Assembly: GCF_964275005.1 (NCBI RefSeq)
Contig: NC_092704.1
Coordinates: forward strand, 11,658,871-11,722,870
Direction: 5' to 3'
Length of the DNA stretch: 64,000 nucleotides
DNA from: Diadema setosum
Lineage: Eukaryota > Echinodermata > Echinoidea > Diadematoida > Diadematidae
The position numbers were made by a program, and so were the translations under genes. Below the pieces are notes generated by a model that did no database searches, had not been told where the DNA came from, and saw only the letters and a list, made by a program, of their open reading frames with translations. The number at the start of each line of letters is the position of its first letter. The first letter of the stretch is position 1. Of the stretch, positions 63,792 to 64,000 are shown piece after piece.

Positions 63792-64000
63792 CTGTAAATG
63801 TTGAGAGAAAGAAAGAAATGAGAACATTCTACTTTTGGATCGAATACAGTCGTATTAGACAGAGTTAAAATATCAAATATGGTCATAAAAGACAAATTAC
63901 GTATATAGTGCTTTCCATGACTTAGATAATGCTCCATTGTTTATAGTTTCTTGATGTTCGGAAATTCCAGATGTAAACTGAAAAACAGTGTCTTCGTTTT

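Larger units (their letters stand above)
45530..64000 (-). repeat. Right tandem array: nine 2.06-kb coding units, continuing past the window
   Basis: Equivalent positions recur at 46591, 48651, 50710, 52773, 54834, 56893, 58949, 61005 and 63066, giving periods of 2056-2063. Units are homologous to the left-array units over exons and introns, but the two arrays differ from each other far more than units differ within an array. Homology begins near 45,530, just below exon D of unit R1. The array is cut by the window end inside the intron above the R9 microexon. Variable T-runs near exon C account for part of the length differences. Confidence 0.97.

Overview
The window is animal nuclear DNA. 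Short exons with GT-AG borders sit in long AT-rich introns that hold LINE fragments, tRNA-like SINEs, DNA-transposon relics and many microsatellites. Gene style and repeat content suggest a marine deuterostome invertebrate, perhaps an echinoderm. The host assignment is an inference and is not firm.

Nearly all coding sequence lies on the minus strand and can be read as one very large gene, transcribed from about 64,000 down to 1. In mRNA order it has three parts. (1) Right array (about 64,000-45,530): nine tandem units of about 2.06 kb. (2) Unique centre (45,162-21,159): 23 single exons. (3) Left array (about 19,445-1): seven complete units of about 2.34 kb plus a partial eighth. Each complete unit carries the same four exons: a 24-nt microexon, a 165-nt Thr-rich exon B, a 411-nt exon C coding a beta-rich domain with a Cys near each end, and a 189-nt Thr-rich exon D. 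All four are phase 1-1, so one unit adds 263 residues in frame.

The 23 central exons chain without a phase conflict and total 4,008 nt (1,336 codons). They encode two divergent homologues of the C domain (each split by a phase-0 intron), cysteine-rich TIL and VWC-like modules, short Thr/Pro linkers and one 345-residue, mostly mucin-like exon. Together I count about 5,745 codons with no initiator, signal peptide or terminal stop, so the gene runs beyond both window ends. The architecture fits a secreted, heavily O-glycosylated mucin or matrix glycoprotein. No VWD or C8 domain is visible here.

Both arrays evolve by unit exchange. Some neighbouring units look identical, one unit is a mosaic, and units at array edges are diverged or truncated. 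Dead pieces of the same cassette survive at 19.47-19.85 kb, 42.86-43.79 kb and 45.29-45.40 kb. Introns carry an L2-like LINE inserted 43 bp past a splice donor in unit L8, a second LINE with a reverse-transcriptase fragment on the plus strand, a TTAA-flanked piggyBac-like MITE, a second MITE full of GGTGTTA motifs, a palindromic hairpin and at least two tRNA-derived SINEs.
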